In this document: positions 55,258-63,568 of the stretch, in pieces | Numbering within the stretch: position 1 is the first letter of the stretch | Layout of the letters: every line of letters begins with the position of its first letter | Notes under the pieces: generated by a model | Told to the model about the DNA's origin: nothing | Database searches by the model: none | What the model saw: only the letters and a program-made list of their open reading frames with translations | Assembly: GCA_965230195.1 (NCBI GenBank) | Contig: OZ245997.1 | Span: forward strand, 4,340,001-4,404,000 | Reading direction: 5' to 3' | Source: Putridiphycobacter sp965230195 | GTDB lineage: Bacteria; Bacteroidota; Bacteroidia; Flavobacteriales_D; Crocinitomicaceae | DNA length: 64,000 nt | Position numbers and translations under genes: made by a program

Positions 55258-56994
55258 TTATATTCTGCTTTGATAAGTATAGAGGTCATAATACCTGCCT
55301 TTTTTCGCTATCAAGCTCTCATGGTTACCCTGTTCCACAATACTGCCCGCTTCTATCACTAAAATCTGATTTGCCTGTTGAATAGTACTTAGTCTGTGTG
55401 CAATGACAAAGGTAGTCCTTCCTTCCATCAGCATATTCAAACTTTTTTGAATAAACAGTTCACTTTCTGTATCCAGATTCGAAGTAGCTTCATCTAAAAT
55501 AATAATTTTAGGATCTGCAAGTAAAGCTCTTGCTATTGAAATTCGCTGTCGTTGTCCCCCGGATAATTTAACTCCCCGTTCACCAATCACAGTATCAAGC
55601 CCTTTTTCAAAATTATCAGTGAATTCATTGACATAAGCACCCTCAACAGCAATTCTCAACTGCTCTTCAGTAGCATCTGGACGTGGAAACAAAATATTCT
55701 CTCTTATGGTTCCTTCATATAGAAAATCATCCTGAAGAACCACTCCTAATCTGCTCCTGTAACTACTCAAATGAACCGTCGCTAGATCTACCCCATCCAT
55801 AACCACTTTTCCTTCTGAAGGATTTAAAAAAGTCGCCACTAAACCTGCAATGGTAGATTTTCCTGAGCCGGAAGACCCAACCAATGCTGTAACAGTCCCC
55901 GCAGGTGCTTCAAATGAAATATTATGCAGTACCTCCTTGCTTTCTTCGTAACTAAAAGAAACATCTTTAAATTCTATATTACCTTGAATCTGATCCAATC
56001 GAACGGTTCGATCCTCAGGATTATCCTCTTCAGGCATATTCATCAATTCCTGTGTACGGTCGAGCCCGGCCATAGCTTCAGTTAACTGACTCCCAATATT
56101 ACTCATTTGTACAATTGGCGCAACCATGAACCCAAGTAGTAAGGTAAACTCAACGAATTGACCGGATGACATTGTTCCTCCCATCATAAAATAGCCTCCA
56201 AACCCCATAATTCCAACAGAAGCTAAACCTATTAAAAAAGTAGAGGAACTGGTTATTAAAGCTGTAGCTGTCAGACTTTTTTTGACATTAAGAAACAATC
56301 TTTCCACATCCTTTTCAAATACCCTGTTTTCTTGTTCTTCGGCATTAAATCCCTTGATAACACGAATACCATTTAAAGTTTCTGTTAATCTACCGGTTAC
56401 TTCCGCATTAATTTTACCTCTGTTCTTAAAAATAGGTCGGATATATCCAAATGCTTTTAACATGACAATGGCAAAAATAATTACCGGAACCAAGACAAAT
56501 AATGTCATCATGGCACTCGATTTAATTAAAAGAATTAAAGATAGAATTGCCGTTAAGGTTCCACCAATCAATTGTACAAAGCCGGTTCCCACTAAATTTC
56601 GCACACCTTCCACATCTGTCATCACCCTCGAAACCAAACCTCCGGATTTATTATTATCGAAGAAATTAATTGGTAATTTGAGGAGTTTTTTCTGCACTTT
56701 TGCCCTTAAAAGAGATATTAAATGTTGGGCCTCAACACTCAATAAACGGGTCAATAAAAAAGAGACTACCGCTTGTATCAGCAGCGCACCGGATACAACT
56801 CCGAGTAGAACATATAAAGCTGGCATATCTGAAGTCGGTACGATATCATCCAGCAACTGTCGGGTTGATAATGGCAATACCAAACCAGCTAAACTCCTGA
56901 TGATAATTAAGATCAAACCGATAAATAAAATATTTTTTCTGGGCCAGATAAATTCCTTAAATGCCCATTTAAATGATACTTTTTCTTTACTCAT
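55258..56994 (-). CDS. MsbA-like ABC exporter (fused permease and ATPase)
   Basis: The 578-residue half-transporter has six membrane segments in residues ~15-310 and a C-terminal nucleotide-binding domain with Walker A VGSSGSGKST, signature LSGGQRQRISIARAL, Walker B IIILDEATSNLD and switch His in FVIAHRLSTI. It should act as a homodimer in the inner membrane. Lipid A export (MsbA), lipid or drug export are all possible; the sequence alone does not decide. It is convergent with the DoxX-like gene (6-nt gap). Confidence 0.9.
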   Translation of the reverse strand: MSKEKVSFKWAFKEFIWPRKNILFIGLILIIIRSLAGLVLPLSTRQLLDDIVPTSDMPALYVLLGVVSGALLIQAVVSFLLTRLLSVEAQHLISLLRAKVQKKLLKLPINFFDNNKSGGLVSRVMTDVEGVRNLVGTGFVQLIGGTLTAILSLILLIKSSAMMTLFVLVPVIIFAIVMLKAFGYIRPIFKNRGKINAEVTGRLTETLNGIRVIKGFNAEEQENRVFEKDVERLFLNVKKSLTATALITSSSTFLIGLASVGIMGFGGYFMMGGTMSSGQFVEFTLLLGFMVAPIVQMSNIGSQLTEAMAGLDRTQELMNMPEEDNPEDRTVRLDQIQGNIEFKDVSFSYEESKEVLHNISFEAPAGTVTALVGSSGSGKSTIAGLVATFLNPSEGKVVMDGVDLATVHLSSYRSRLGVVLQDDFLYEGTIRENILFPRPDATEEQLRIAVEGAYVNEFTDNFEKGLDTVIGERGVKLSGGQRQRISIARALLADPKIIILDEATSNLDTESELFIQKSLNMLMEGRTTFVIAHRLSTIQQANQILVIEAGSIVEQGNHESLIAKKGRYYDLYTYQSRI

Positions 56995-57053
56995 ACCGCT
57001 ACTCTGTCTAATACCGCGCCAAATTATTTTCTATGACAATACGGCAGTTTTAA

Positions 57054-57082
57054 CAAAAAAAGCACCCGTTGTGGCGGGTGCT
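57054..57082 (-). terminator. Intrinsic terminator of the DUF4197 lipoprotein gene
   Basis: AGCACCCG (57061-57068) and CGGGTGCT (57075-57082) pair in an 8-bp GC-rich stem with a 6-nt loop. On the minus strand it is followed by a T run (57061-57055). It stands between the gene ending at 57106 and the ABC exporter. Confidence 0.82.
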
Positions 57083-57105
57083 TTTCAAATCGTTTTTAAA
57101 TATGC

Positions 57106-57858
57106 TTAATTCAACAAACTTCCGAATACTTTTTTTAGCAAATCGGTTACCTGAGCAACAGGATCTTTTCTGATTTTTTTCTCTTCCTGTTTTACCAAAA
57201 AGAACAATCCATCAATACCTTTATTGGTTACATAAGTATCCAGATCAGCATTAATTTCCGGTTTCCCTGTAAACTTGGCAAAAGTATTATACTTTGATGC
57301 CACCGGGTTCCAGTATTTTGTTAGTTCAACAGTTTCGATTGCATTGTGCACAACCGGCTTAAAAGCAGACACTAATTGGCTGGTAGTTTTTTCCTTTAAG
57401 TACATTGTTGCAGCACTATCTGACCCATTTAATATGGCAAAACCATCTCCTATTGACATGTTTTTGATTGCATCCACAAAAATTGGCGCTGCCTTTTTAC
57501 TGGCTTCCTCAGCTGCTCTGTTTAAGGTCAATTCAATTTTATTCACCTGATTATCCAATCCCAGTTCCAATGCCTTTTCTTTTATCTTAATAGCATCTTC
57601 AGGGAAAGGTAACTTTATAAAGTCATTCTTAAAAAAACCATCTGTTGCTGATGCCAGATTTGCCCCATTTTGAATACCTATTGATAATGCCTCCTTCAAC
57701 CCGGCAATTACCTCATCATTTGTTAATTTTGGAACCGCAGGTTCTGTAGTGGTTCCTGTACTTACAACCTCACTCGCTATACTCTCCAACAGGTCACATT
57801 GCGTAAACAAAACCAGTGATGATAAGCCCAGTATAATTGGAAACTTTTTAATTTTCAT
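57106..57858 (-). CDS. DUF4197 lipoprotein
   Basis: The protein has 250 residues from the ATG at 57858; the longer upstream frame would run through the cinA promoter and coding region. A lipoprotein signal ends LFTQC. The mature part is helical, with the DUF4197 hallmarks LKEALSIGIQNGANLASATDGFFKN, IKLPFPEDAIKIKEKAL, the repeated KAAPIFVDAIKNMSIGDGFAIL, and a late KYNTFAKF...NKGIDGLFFLV. Its function is unknown. It is transcribed divergently from cinA. Confidence 0.85.
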   Translation of the reverse strand: MKIKKFPIILGLSSLVLFTQCDLLESIASEVVSTGTTTEPAVPKLTNDEVIAGLKEALSIGIQNGANLASATDGFFKNDFIKLPFPEDAIKIKEKALELGLDNQVNKIELTLNRAAEEASKKAAPIFVDAIKNMSIGDGFAILNGSDSAATMYLKEKTTSQLVSAFKPVVHNAIETVELTKYWNPVASKYNTFAKFTGKPEINADLDTYVTNKGIDGLFFLVKQEEKKIRKDPVAQVTDLLKKVFGSLLN

Positions 57859-57873
57859 ATCCTTAATTTTAGT

Positions 57874-57904
57874 CAAACTTAGTAATTTTGTTAAAACCAT
57901 ACAA
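57874..57904 (-). promoter_or_regulatory. Promoter of the DUF4197 gene
   Basis: On the minus strand, TTG (57904-57902) and TAAGTTTG (57881-57874) are separated by 20 nt. The implied start site is near 57868, about 10 nt before the ATG. It overlaps the cinA promoter on the other strand. Confidence 0.6.
57883..57890 (+). promoter_or_regulatory. -7 promoter element for cinA
   Basis: TAATTTTG, an exact TAnnTTTG match, lies 34 nt before the cinA ATG. An AAAAGG sequence just upstream of the ATG could be a weak ribosome-binding site. A -33 TTG is not evident. Confidence 0.5.
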
Positions 57905-57924
57905 ATTGAATACCAAAAAGGATT

Positions 57925-59154
57925 ATGCAAGCAAAAATTATTACAATTGGAGATGAAATTCTTGTCGGACAAACTGTTGACACCAACTCTGCTTTTATCG
58001 CTAAAGAACTCAATACCATTGGCATTAAAGTTAGTGAAATCGTCAGTATTACAGATACTTCCGATCACATAACAAAAGCGTTAGATAATTCTATTAACAA
58101 CAATAAATTTGTAATTTTAACTGGTGGGCTTGGGCCAACAAATGATGACATTACCAAGAAAACATTATCCGATTATTTTAATGATAAGCTGATTGAATAC
58201 CCAGAAGTTTTGGCTAAGGTTAAAGGTTTATTTGAGCGTTTTAATAAACCTTTTTTAGAGGTTAACAGAGACCAGGCCATGTTACCGGAAAAGGCCAGAA
58301 TTATTGAAAATGATCATGGTACCGCAAGTGGAATGTGGTTTAAAAAAGGCGAAACCGATATTTTATCATTACCTGGCGTACCGTATGAAATGAAGGGGTT
58401 ATTTAATAAGTTTGTTGACTTAATTAAGACTGAATATAATGTTGGTAATTTCTACCATCAAACACTAATGGTAGCAGGAATTGGAGAAACCTACTTTGCT
58501 CAAAAAATTAAACAATGGGAAGACCAAAGCAGGAATGAAGGTATTACAGTTTCTTATCTACCTTCGGTAGGTGCATTAAAATTACGTTTAACCGGAACGT
58601 TGGAGCAAAAGGATTTTATTGACAGACAAATAGCTGAAATCAGGGATGCATATCCTAAATATGTGGTTGGAGGAGAAACGGATACGTTGGAACGAAAAAT
58701 AGGCGAATTGCTCAACCGAAAACAACTATCAGTTGGTACAGTTGAAAGCTGTACAGGAGGAGGAATCGCTAATAGAATTACTGCTGTACCGGGTGCTTCA
58801 GCTTATTTTCAAGGCTCAATTATTTCCTATTCTAATGATATTAAAGTCAATACTGTTGGTGTTTCGGAAGATACTCTTAAACTACATGGTGCTGTCTCGG
58901 AAGAAGTTGTAATTGAAATGGCAAACCATGGAAAAGAAAAACTTGGTGTAGACTATTGTATTAGTGTTTCGGGAATAGCAGGACCTGATGGAGGAACTAA
59001 TGAAAAACCAGTTGGATTGGTCTGGATTGCGATAGCTACACCTGAAACCACATATTCAAAAGCCTTTAATTTTGGACATAACAGAAGTCGTAATATTGAA
59101 TCTGCCATTAATGCCTCTTTAAACTTTCTGAGAGTCACTTTGATTTCGGAATGA
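57925..59154 (+). CDS. cinA: CinA family protein (pyrophosphatase/nicotinamide-nucleotide amidase)
   Basis: The 409-residue protein has both CinA halves. The N-terminal MoCF-type/COG1058 domain starts AKIITIGDEILVGQTVDTNS and contains ILTGGLGPTNDDITK and LPGVPYEMKGL. The C-terminal amidase domain (about 255-409) contains LSVGTVESCTGGGIANRIT, IISYSNDIKV and the SGIAGPDGGT block. In bacteria the two parts act in recycling pyridine nucleotides. The length matches the family. Confidence 0.94.
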   Translation: MQAKIITIGDEILVGQTVDTNSAFIAKELNTIGIKVSEIVSITDTSDHITKALDNSINNNKFVILTGGLGPTNDDITKKTLSDYFNDKLIEYPEVLAKVKGLFERFNKPFLEVNRDQAMLPEKARIIENDHGTASGMWFKKGETDILSLPGVPYEMKGLFNKFVDLIKTEYNVGNFYHQTLMVAGIGETYFAQKIKQWEDQSRNEGITVSYLPSVGALKLRLTGTLEQKDFIDRQIAEIRDAYPKYVVGGETDTLERKIGELLNRKQLSVGTVESCTGGGIANRITAVPGASAYFQGSIISYSNDIKVNTVGVSEDTLKLHGAVSEEVVIEMANHGKEKLGVDYCISVSGIAGPDGGTNEKPVGLVWIAIATPETTYSKAFNFGHNRSRNIESAINASLNFLRVTLISE

Positions 59155-59198
59155 TTTATGGAAATTGGAAACCTTAGTCATCCAATTAAAAAATACTT

Positions 59199-60512
59199 AT
59201 GCTAAAATATTGTTTGCCTTTCATTTTTATTTTCATTTTATCATTTGTTAATGGTCAAACCATAACGGTGTACGGAACTGTAAAAAATTCCGAAGGAGAA
59301 CAATTAGCGCAATCTAAAATTATTTATGGTGAGGCAAAAGATGCTTTTACCATTACAAATCAAGATGGTAAATATTCGTTTAGAGCTGATGTAGACAAAC
59401 TCAAATCCATAAAATATACAGACGTAAGACATGAAAGCAAAACCATTAGTGTTAATGCTAAACTGATCCGAAAGGTTAAAGATGGTAAACTGGAATTGAA
59501 TGTTGTACTGAACGACAACGTCTTAAAAGAAGTAGTTATTCAGTCTAAAAAACCTGATACATTATTTGGTACCCAACTTTATAGTGTAGCAGATTTTGAA
59601 ATTGACAAAAATGACAGGATTATTCTGCTCACCTACCCTAAATCACTAAAAAAAGGATCAGCCATAAAATTATTAGATGAAAACCGGAAGGTTGTGGACA
59701 CCTACATTATCAATGAAAGAGCAATTGAAATCAAAACTGACTATAGAAAAAATGTTCATCTGATTACTAAAAACAATGTATACTATGTTCATATTGATGA
59801 CGAGAAGATATTTCTGTTGAAAGAAGACAGATATCACTATTTCAAGTTTGTAGCTCCTATTTTGGACACACTTGGGGATAATATATACTATTCTAATTTT
59901 TCGGAGGTTTACCCCGCCTTTAATTACTTCCAGTTCAATCAAAAAGATTCAATATATACTAATCTGATAGAAATTATAGATGAACCATTAATGGAACAAT
60001 ACAGGGCGGAATTTAAATTTTCGGATGTAAGAACAAAACTCTGGGCCCATAATAAACAGCTTCAAACAGGAATTGATAAGGAGGTATGGGTAGGTGCTTC
60101 AGTTTTTTCAAATTCAATTTATTACGAACCGCTATATGCGCCTCTGTTTGTGAATAAAGATTCTATTTTGGTCTTTGACCATTATAAAAATAAACTGTTC
60201 ACCTATACAAATAGTCTGCTGGAAGTGGATAGCGTTAAAATAAATTACCACCAGAAAGCCCGCGCTTCGGGTTGGCAACAACCTTTACTGCAAGACAAAC
60301 AAAAGGGTAATGTTTATGCTATGTATTTAAAAAATGGTTACACTTACCTGAGTCAAATTAATTTATATACGGGAAAGATCATTTTCTCACGAAGGCTGTA
60401 CTACCGCTATATCGAAAAAATAAAAATTGCCAACAATAAAATTTACTATATCTACAGACCGTATGAGTCTATTCAAAAGAAATACATATATGTTGAAACC
60501 CTTAATGTTTAA
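59199..60512 (+). CDS. Secreted protein with carboxypeptidase-regulatory-like domain
   Basis: The 437-residue protein has a signal peptide (residues ~1-19, ending FVNGQ). A carboxypeptidase-regulatory-like sandwich (about 20-115; ITVYGTVKNSEGEQLAQSK, NDNVLKEVVIQSKK) is followed by ~320 residues of repeated strands with DxxxRIILLTYPK and YYVHIDDEKIFLL, resembling blades of a beta-propeller. The function is unknown. It may be cotranscribed with cinA (44-nt gap), and its 3' end overlaps the gmhA 3' end by 11 nt. Confidence 0.75.
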   Translation: MLKYCLPFIFIFILSFVNGQTITVYGTVKNSEGEQLAQSKIIYGEAKDAFTITNQDGKYSFRADVDKLKSIKYTDVRHESKTISVNAKLIRKVKDGKLELNVVLNDNVLKEVVIQSKKPDTLFGTQLYSVADFEIDKNDRIILLTYPKSLKKGSAIKLLDENRKVVDTYIINERAIEIKTDYRKNVHLITKNNVYYVHIDDEKIFLLKEDRYHYFKFVAPILDTLGDNIYYSNFSEVYPAFNYFQFNQKDSIYTNLIEIIDEPLMEQYRAEFKFSDVRTKLWAHNKQLQTGIDKEVWVGASVFSNSIYYEPLYAPLFVNKDSILVFDHYKNKLFTYTNSLLEVDSVKINYHQKARASGWQQPLLQDKQKGNVYAMYLKNGYTYLSQINLYTGKIIFSRRLYYRYIEKIKIANNKIYYIYRPYESIQKKYIYVETLNV

Positions 60513-61080
60513 GGTTGGACTCAATATAATGAATCAGTGAATGTATAATCTTAATATGGATCTCCTGTACTCTGTCAGCCCAATCGCTCATTGGCGTTCT
60601 TATTTCGAGATCAACCATATTGGCCAGCTCTCCACCAGACTTACCGGTTAAGCCCACAACAAACATCCCTTTTTCTTTTGCGGCCTGCACAGCATTGATA
60701 ACGTTTTTCGAATTACCGCTTGTTGAAATAGCCAGTAATACATCTCCTTTACTACCAATACTCTCAACGAATCTGGAAAATATAAATTCATAACCATAAT
60801 CATTAGAAATACAGGTGATATGAGCCGGATCGGAAATTGCAATAGCCGGAATTGGCCCTCTGTTTTCTCTAAATCTTCCGGTCATTTCTTCAGCAAAATG
60901 CATAGCATCACTCATTGAGCCACCATTACCACACGAAATGACTTTACCTCCATTTTTTATAGAATGAATCATTTCATCTCCAGCCATTTTTATTTTCTCA
61001 AAATTGTCATTATTTGCTATAAAATCAGACAAAACCTGCTGTGCTTCTAAAAAATGGTTCAGTATTTGCTTAGTATCCAT
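60502..61080 (-). CDS. gmhA: Phosphoheptose isomerase-like SIS-domain protein
   Basis: The 192-residue protein is a GmhA-like SIS-domain enzyme. Features are ISCGNGGSMSDAMHFAEEMT, the RFRENRGPIPAIAISDPAHI segment, a sugar-phosphate loop DVLLAISTSGNSKNVINA, and a C-terminal WADRVQEIHIKIIHSLIHYI with a conserved His. GmhA converts sedoheptulose 7-phosphate to heptose 7-phosphate, the first step to ADP-heptose for LPS or glycans. No other heptose genes are adjacent. A TATATTTG element lies ~19 nt upstream of the ATG. Confidence 0.9.
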   Translation of the reverse strand: MDTKQILNHFLEAQQVLSDFIANNDNFEKIKMAGDEMIHSIKNGGKVISCGNGGSMSDAMHFAEEMTGRFRENRGPIPAIAISDPAHITCISNDYGYEFIFSRFVESIGSKGDVLLAISTSGNSKNVINAVQAAKEKGMFVVGLTGKSGGELANMVDLEIRTPMSDWADRVQEIHIKIIHSLIHYIESNLKH

Positions 61081-61098
61081 AAAAAATTAAGATTTCGT

Positions 61099-61106
61099 CA
61101 AATATA
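61099..61106 (-). promoter_or_regulatory. -7 promoter element for gmhA
   Basis: CAAATATA on the plus strand is TATATTTG on the minus strand, an exact TAnnTTTG match 19 nt upstream of the gmhA ATG. No -33 element is clear. Confidence 0.42.
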
Positions 61107-61150
61107 CTAAAATTGGCATGTTCTGTGTAAAGAATTTATGAAACTTATAC

Positions 61151-61158
61151 TATATTTG
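61151..61158 (+). promoter_or_regulatory. -7 promoter element for the 142-residue secreted protein
   Basis: TATATTTG, an exact TAnnTTTG match, lies 31 nt upstream of the ATG at 61190. No TTG -33 element is found at the expected distance. Confidence 0.42.
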
Positions 61159-61189
61159 ATACCAAACATGAAAACCAAAAATTAAAAAT

Positions 61190-61618
61190 ATGAAAAAGGG
61201 ATTTTTACTTATTTTGTTGTCTGTACTCACTATTCAATCCTATGCTCAGAACGGTTGCTATTCAGAGTGGAAAGCTGTTTTTGAGAAAAGAGGTGCTTAT
61301 ACAGTGACTGACGACATGTATAGAAATGTCATCATAAGTTTCATTGATGGTGAAGACTCTTACTGTATTTATGGTAAAGCGCGTGTTGAAAACGGGAAGG
61401 TAGTTTCAATTTTTGTTCAGTACGAAGATGAAGAGTACGGATTAATGGATCAAAAATTTGCTAATAAAAACAGCAGACCTCCGGGAATTGTTAATGGTAT
61501 TTCGGATGAAATTATTAATGAGGCCGGAGAGCATTTTTACATCTTGTTTATTGATAAGATTAAACCTAAGAAAAGAGAATACAAGCAGGCAGCCGGACCA
61601 GGAGCTGAATTTAACTAA
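61190..61618 (+). CDS. Small secreted protein of unknown function
   Basis: The 142-residue protein has a signal peptide (MKKGFLLILLSVLTIQSYAQ). The mature part has two cysteines (NGCYSEW and DSYCIYG), a strand-rich centre (KVVSIFVQYEDEEYGLMDQK) and a basic C-terminus (KIKPKKREYKQAAG). The family is unrecognised. It overlaps the convergent histidine kinase gene by 4 nt at their 3' ends. Confidence 0.72.
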   Translation: MKKGFLLILLSVLTIQSYAQNGCYSEWKAVFEKRGAYTVTDDMYRNVIISFIDGEDSYCIYGKARVENGKVVSIFVQYEDEEYGLMDQKFANKNSRPPGIVNGISDEIINEAGEHFYILFIDKIKPKKREYKQAAGPGAEFN

Positions 61619-63564
61619 TCATTATCCTGGGTAGTTTCTTTAGCTACCATTGACTCTTTTGGTAAATAGATTGTAAAAGTTGTTCCTTTTCCTACTTCAC
61701 TTTCAACCTCTATACGTCCTTCAAAACTGTTGATCATTCGTTTCATCAGATATAATCCAAGTCCTGTACCCTTGGCATTACTTTTATTTTTTATTCTGGT
61801 AAAAGGTTGAAATAACTTATGGCCACTTTTTTCAAGGTCAATACCAATGCCATTGTCACTATATACGAACTTATACTCCAATTCATCTTTATAGAAGCTA
61901 ATTTGAGCGGCAGGAAAATTCTCGTTATACTTAATGGTATTTGTAAAAAAGTTAAGGAATATACTCTCTAATACCTTAGCGTTTATATTTATGGACTCAA
62001 TTTCATTGTGAATAATATCAACCTTAATTTCGTCTTTAAGATCATTCAATTCCAAAATTTTAAATACCTCTTCCTCCAGATTCATTTCAACAAACTCATC
62101 ACTGGTTATTGAACTTTCAAGACTTCCCAAAGTAAGGAAACTTTGAACGGTATCCATCCCATTTGTGGTAATGGCCATCAACCGCTTAATGACCTCATCT
62201 AACTTTTCATGATTTTTTTTAAGATTGTACTTCTTAGCCAATAAGGCCATGGAATTAGCATTACTTAAAACAGTTTTTAAATCGTGACTCACATGGTAAT
62301 TAAACGCATCAAGGGACTCATTAATAAAAACCAACTCTTCATTTTTTTGCCTTAGTTTTTTGTTAAGTAAAACCTGTTCCAGTTTAAGAGAATTAATCCT
62401 TTTTGCCAAAGCAATTGAAAACATAATCACTTCCAGCATAATCCCCCCATACATGCAGTTTCTCAAATAAAGATTGTACTCTATAAAACCATTTACAGTC
62501 AACAAGTAGATAAAACTGGCAATCATCATACTCGTCCAACCGATTGAGTACAAAACTGTATTCATCTTTAGCTTAAACCAACAATAATAACCAGATAAAA
62601 GGCAAGTAAAGACAAAAATTATAACCGTGAATTGAAAGAGATTTGCAAGATATGGCAGAGGTACAAACAAATTCATCAAACTCACCAATGATAAAACAAG
62701 GATTTCAATTTGAATTAATCTATAGGCCAGTAAAAAATTTGATTTCAGGTCCAGGTAATTCATACTGAATAAGCCAATAAATATAAACCCCGGAGAGAGC
62801 CACACCATGGCATAGTAATGAGAAAAATACAAACCGAATATTTTTTCAACAATAGGGTAATTATTAAACAATGTAGTACTTAGGGTTATAAACAGTATAT
62901 AAAGAGAATAGTATGCATATATCTTATCCCTGGTATAAATAAAATTGAAAACATTATACAGGAACATCAAAATCATTGCTCCGATAAAGAAAACCGAATA
63001 AAACTCTTTTTTCATTCTGTATTCCGATAAAGCAGAAAAAGATCCCAATTGTACCGGTACTTCCATCATGGCTCCGGAATACACTTTAAATAAAATGACA
63101 TATTCTGCCGTATCATTAGGTTCAATTACAGGAAACCAGAATGTTTTTGCATTATAAGGGCGTGTTTCATAAGGCAAATACGCCCCCGAAAGATATTCAT
63201 CCAAAATCTTACCCTCCGTATCTAATTTATATAAATGAAGACTGTCAAGATTACTGTTATTTACATTAACCCAAAGATCAACATTAAGCTGTGATTGGGC
63301 AGAAAAAGCAAACCAATATGATGATCTGGATGTCGGTCTGGCAAATACTGCTCCTTCCCACTGACTAAACTGATCGTTCTTTAACATATCCCATACCTCA
63401 CCAACATTGTAGGTCCTTTCTTCATCCTCTAAAAAAAGAATGTGATCCTTATTAGTGGTTCTTAATTTTTCTGATACGATAACCGGACTTTGATCAGATG
63501 CAGAGACTGCTCCACCAAACCCACTAAAAAGTAAAAGAAAACTGATAAGATAATGTATATTCAT
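61615..63564 (-). CDS. 7TMR-DISM sensor histidine kinase
   Basis: The 649-residue protein has a signal peptide, then a periplasmic 7TMR-DISMED2-like sandwich (about 40-180; GAVFARPTSRSSYWFAFSAQ), seven membrane segments (about 185-390; YSVFFIGAMILMFLYNVFNF first), a short coiled coil (LKLEQVLLNKKLRQKNEEL), HisKA with phospho-acceptor His427 (NYHVSHDLK), and HATPase with N box FLNFFTNTIKYN, G1 YSDNGIGID and G2 KGTGLGLYLMKRM. It should autophosphorylate in response to a periplasmic ligand. No response regulator is in the window. It follows a kinase-like paralogue with a 4-nt gap. Confidence 0.92.
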   Translation of the reverse strand: MNIHYLISFLLLFSGFGGAVSASDQSPVIVSEKLRTTNKDHILFLEDEERTYNVGEVWDMLKNDQFSQWEGAVFARPTSRSSYWFAFSAQSQLNVDLWVNVNNSNLDSLHLYKLDTEGKILDEYLSGAYLPYETRPYNAKTFWFPVIEPNDTAEYVILFKVYSGAMMEVPVQLGSFSALSEYRMKKEFYSVFFIGAMILMFLYNVFNFIYTRDKIYAYYSLYILFITLSTTLFNNYPIVEKIFGLYFSHYYAMVWLSPGFIFIGLFSMNYLDLKSNFLLAYRLIQIEILVLSLVSLMNLFVPLPYLANLFQFTVIIFVFTCLLSGYYCWFKLKMNTVLYSIGWTSMMIASFIYLLTVNGFIEYNLYLRNCMYGGIMLEVIMFSIALAKRINSLKLEQVLLNKKLRQKNEELVFINESLDAFNYHVSHDLKTVLSNANSMALLAKKYNLKKNHEKLDEVIKRLMAITTNGMDTVQSFLTLGSLESSITSDEFVEMNLEEEVFKILELNDLKDEIKVDIIHNEIESININAKVLESIFLNFFTNTIKYNENFPAAQISFYKDELEYKFVYSDNGIGIDLEKSGHKLFQPFTRIKNKSNAKGTGLGLYLMKRMINSFEGRIEVESEVGKGTTFTIYLPKESMVAKETTQDND

Positions 63565-63568
63565 TCTA

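Noticed and set aside
56282..57109. 275-codon frame antisense to the ABC exporter
   Set aside because: It overlaps conserved membrane-domain coding sequence and a terminator; its translation has no recognisable feature.
57858..58068. N-terminal extension of the DUF4197 protein
   Set aside because: It would run through the cinA promoter and coding start and lack a signal peptide; the ATG at 57858 gives a perfect lipoprotein signal.
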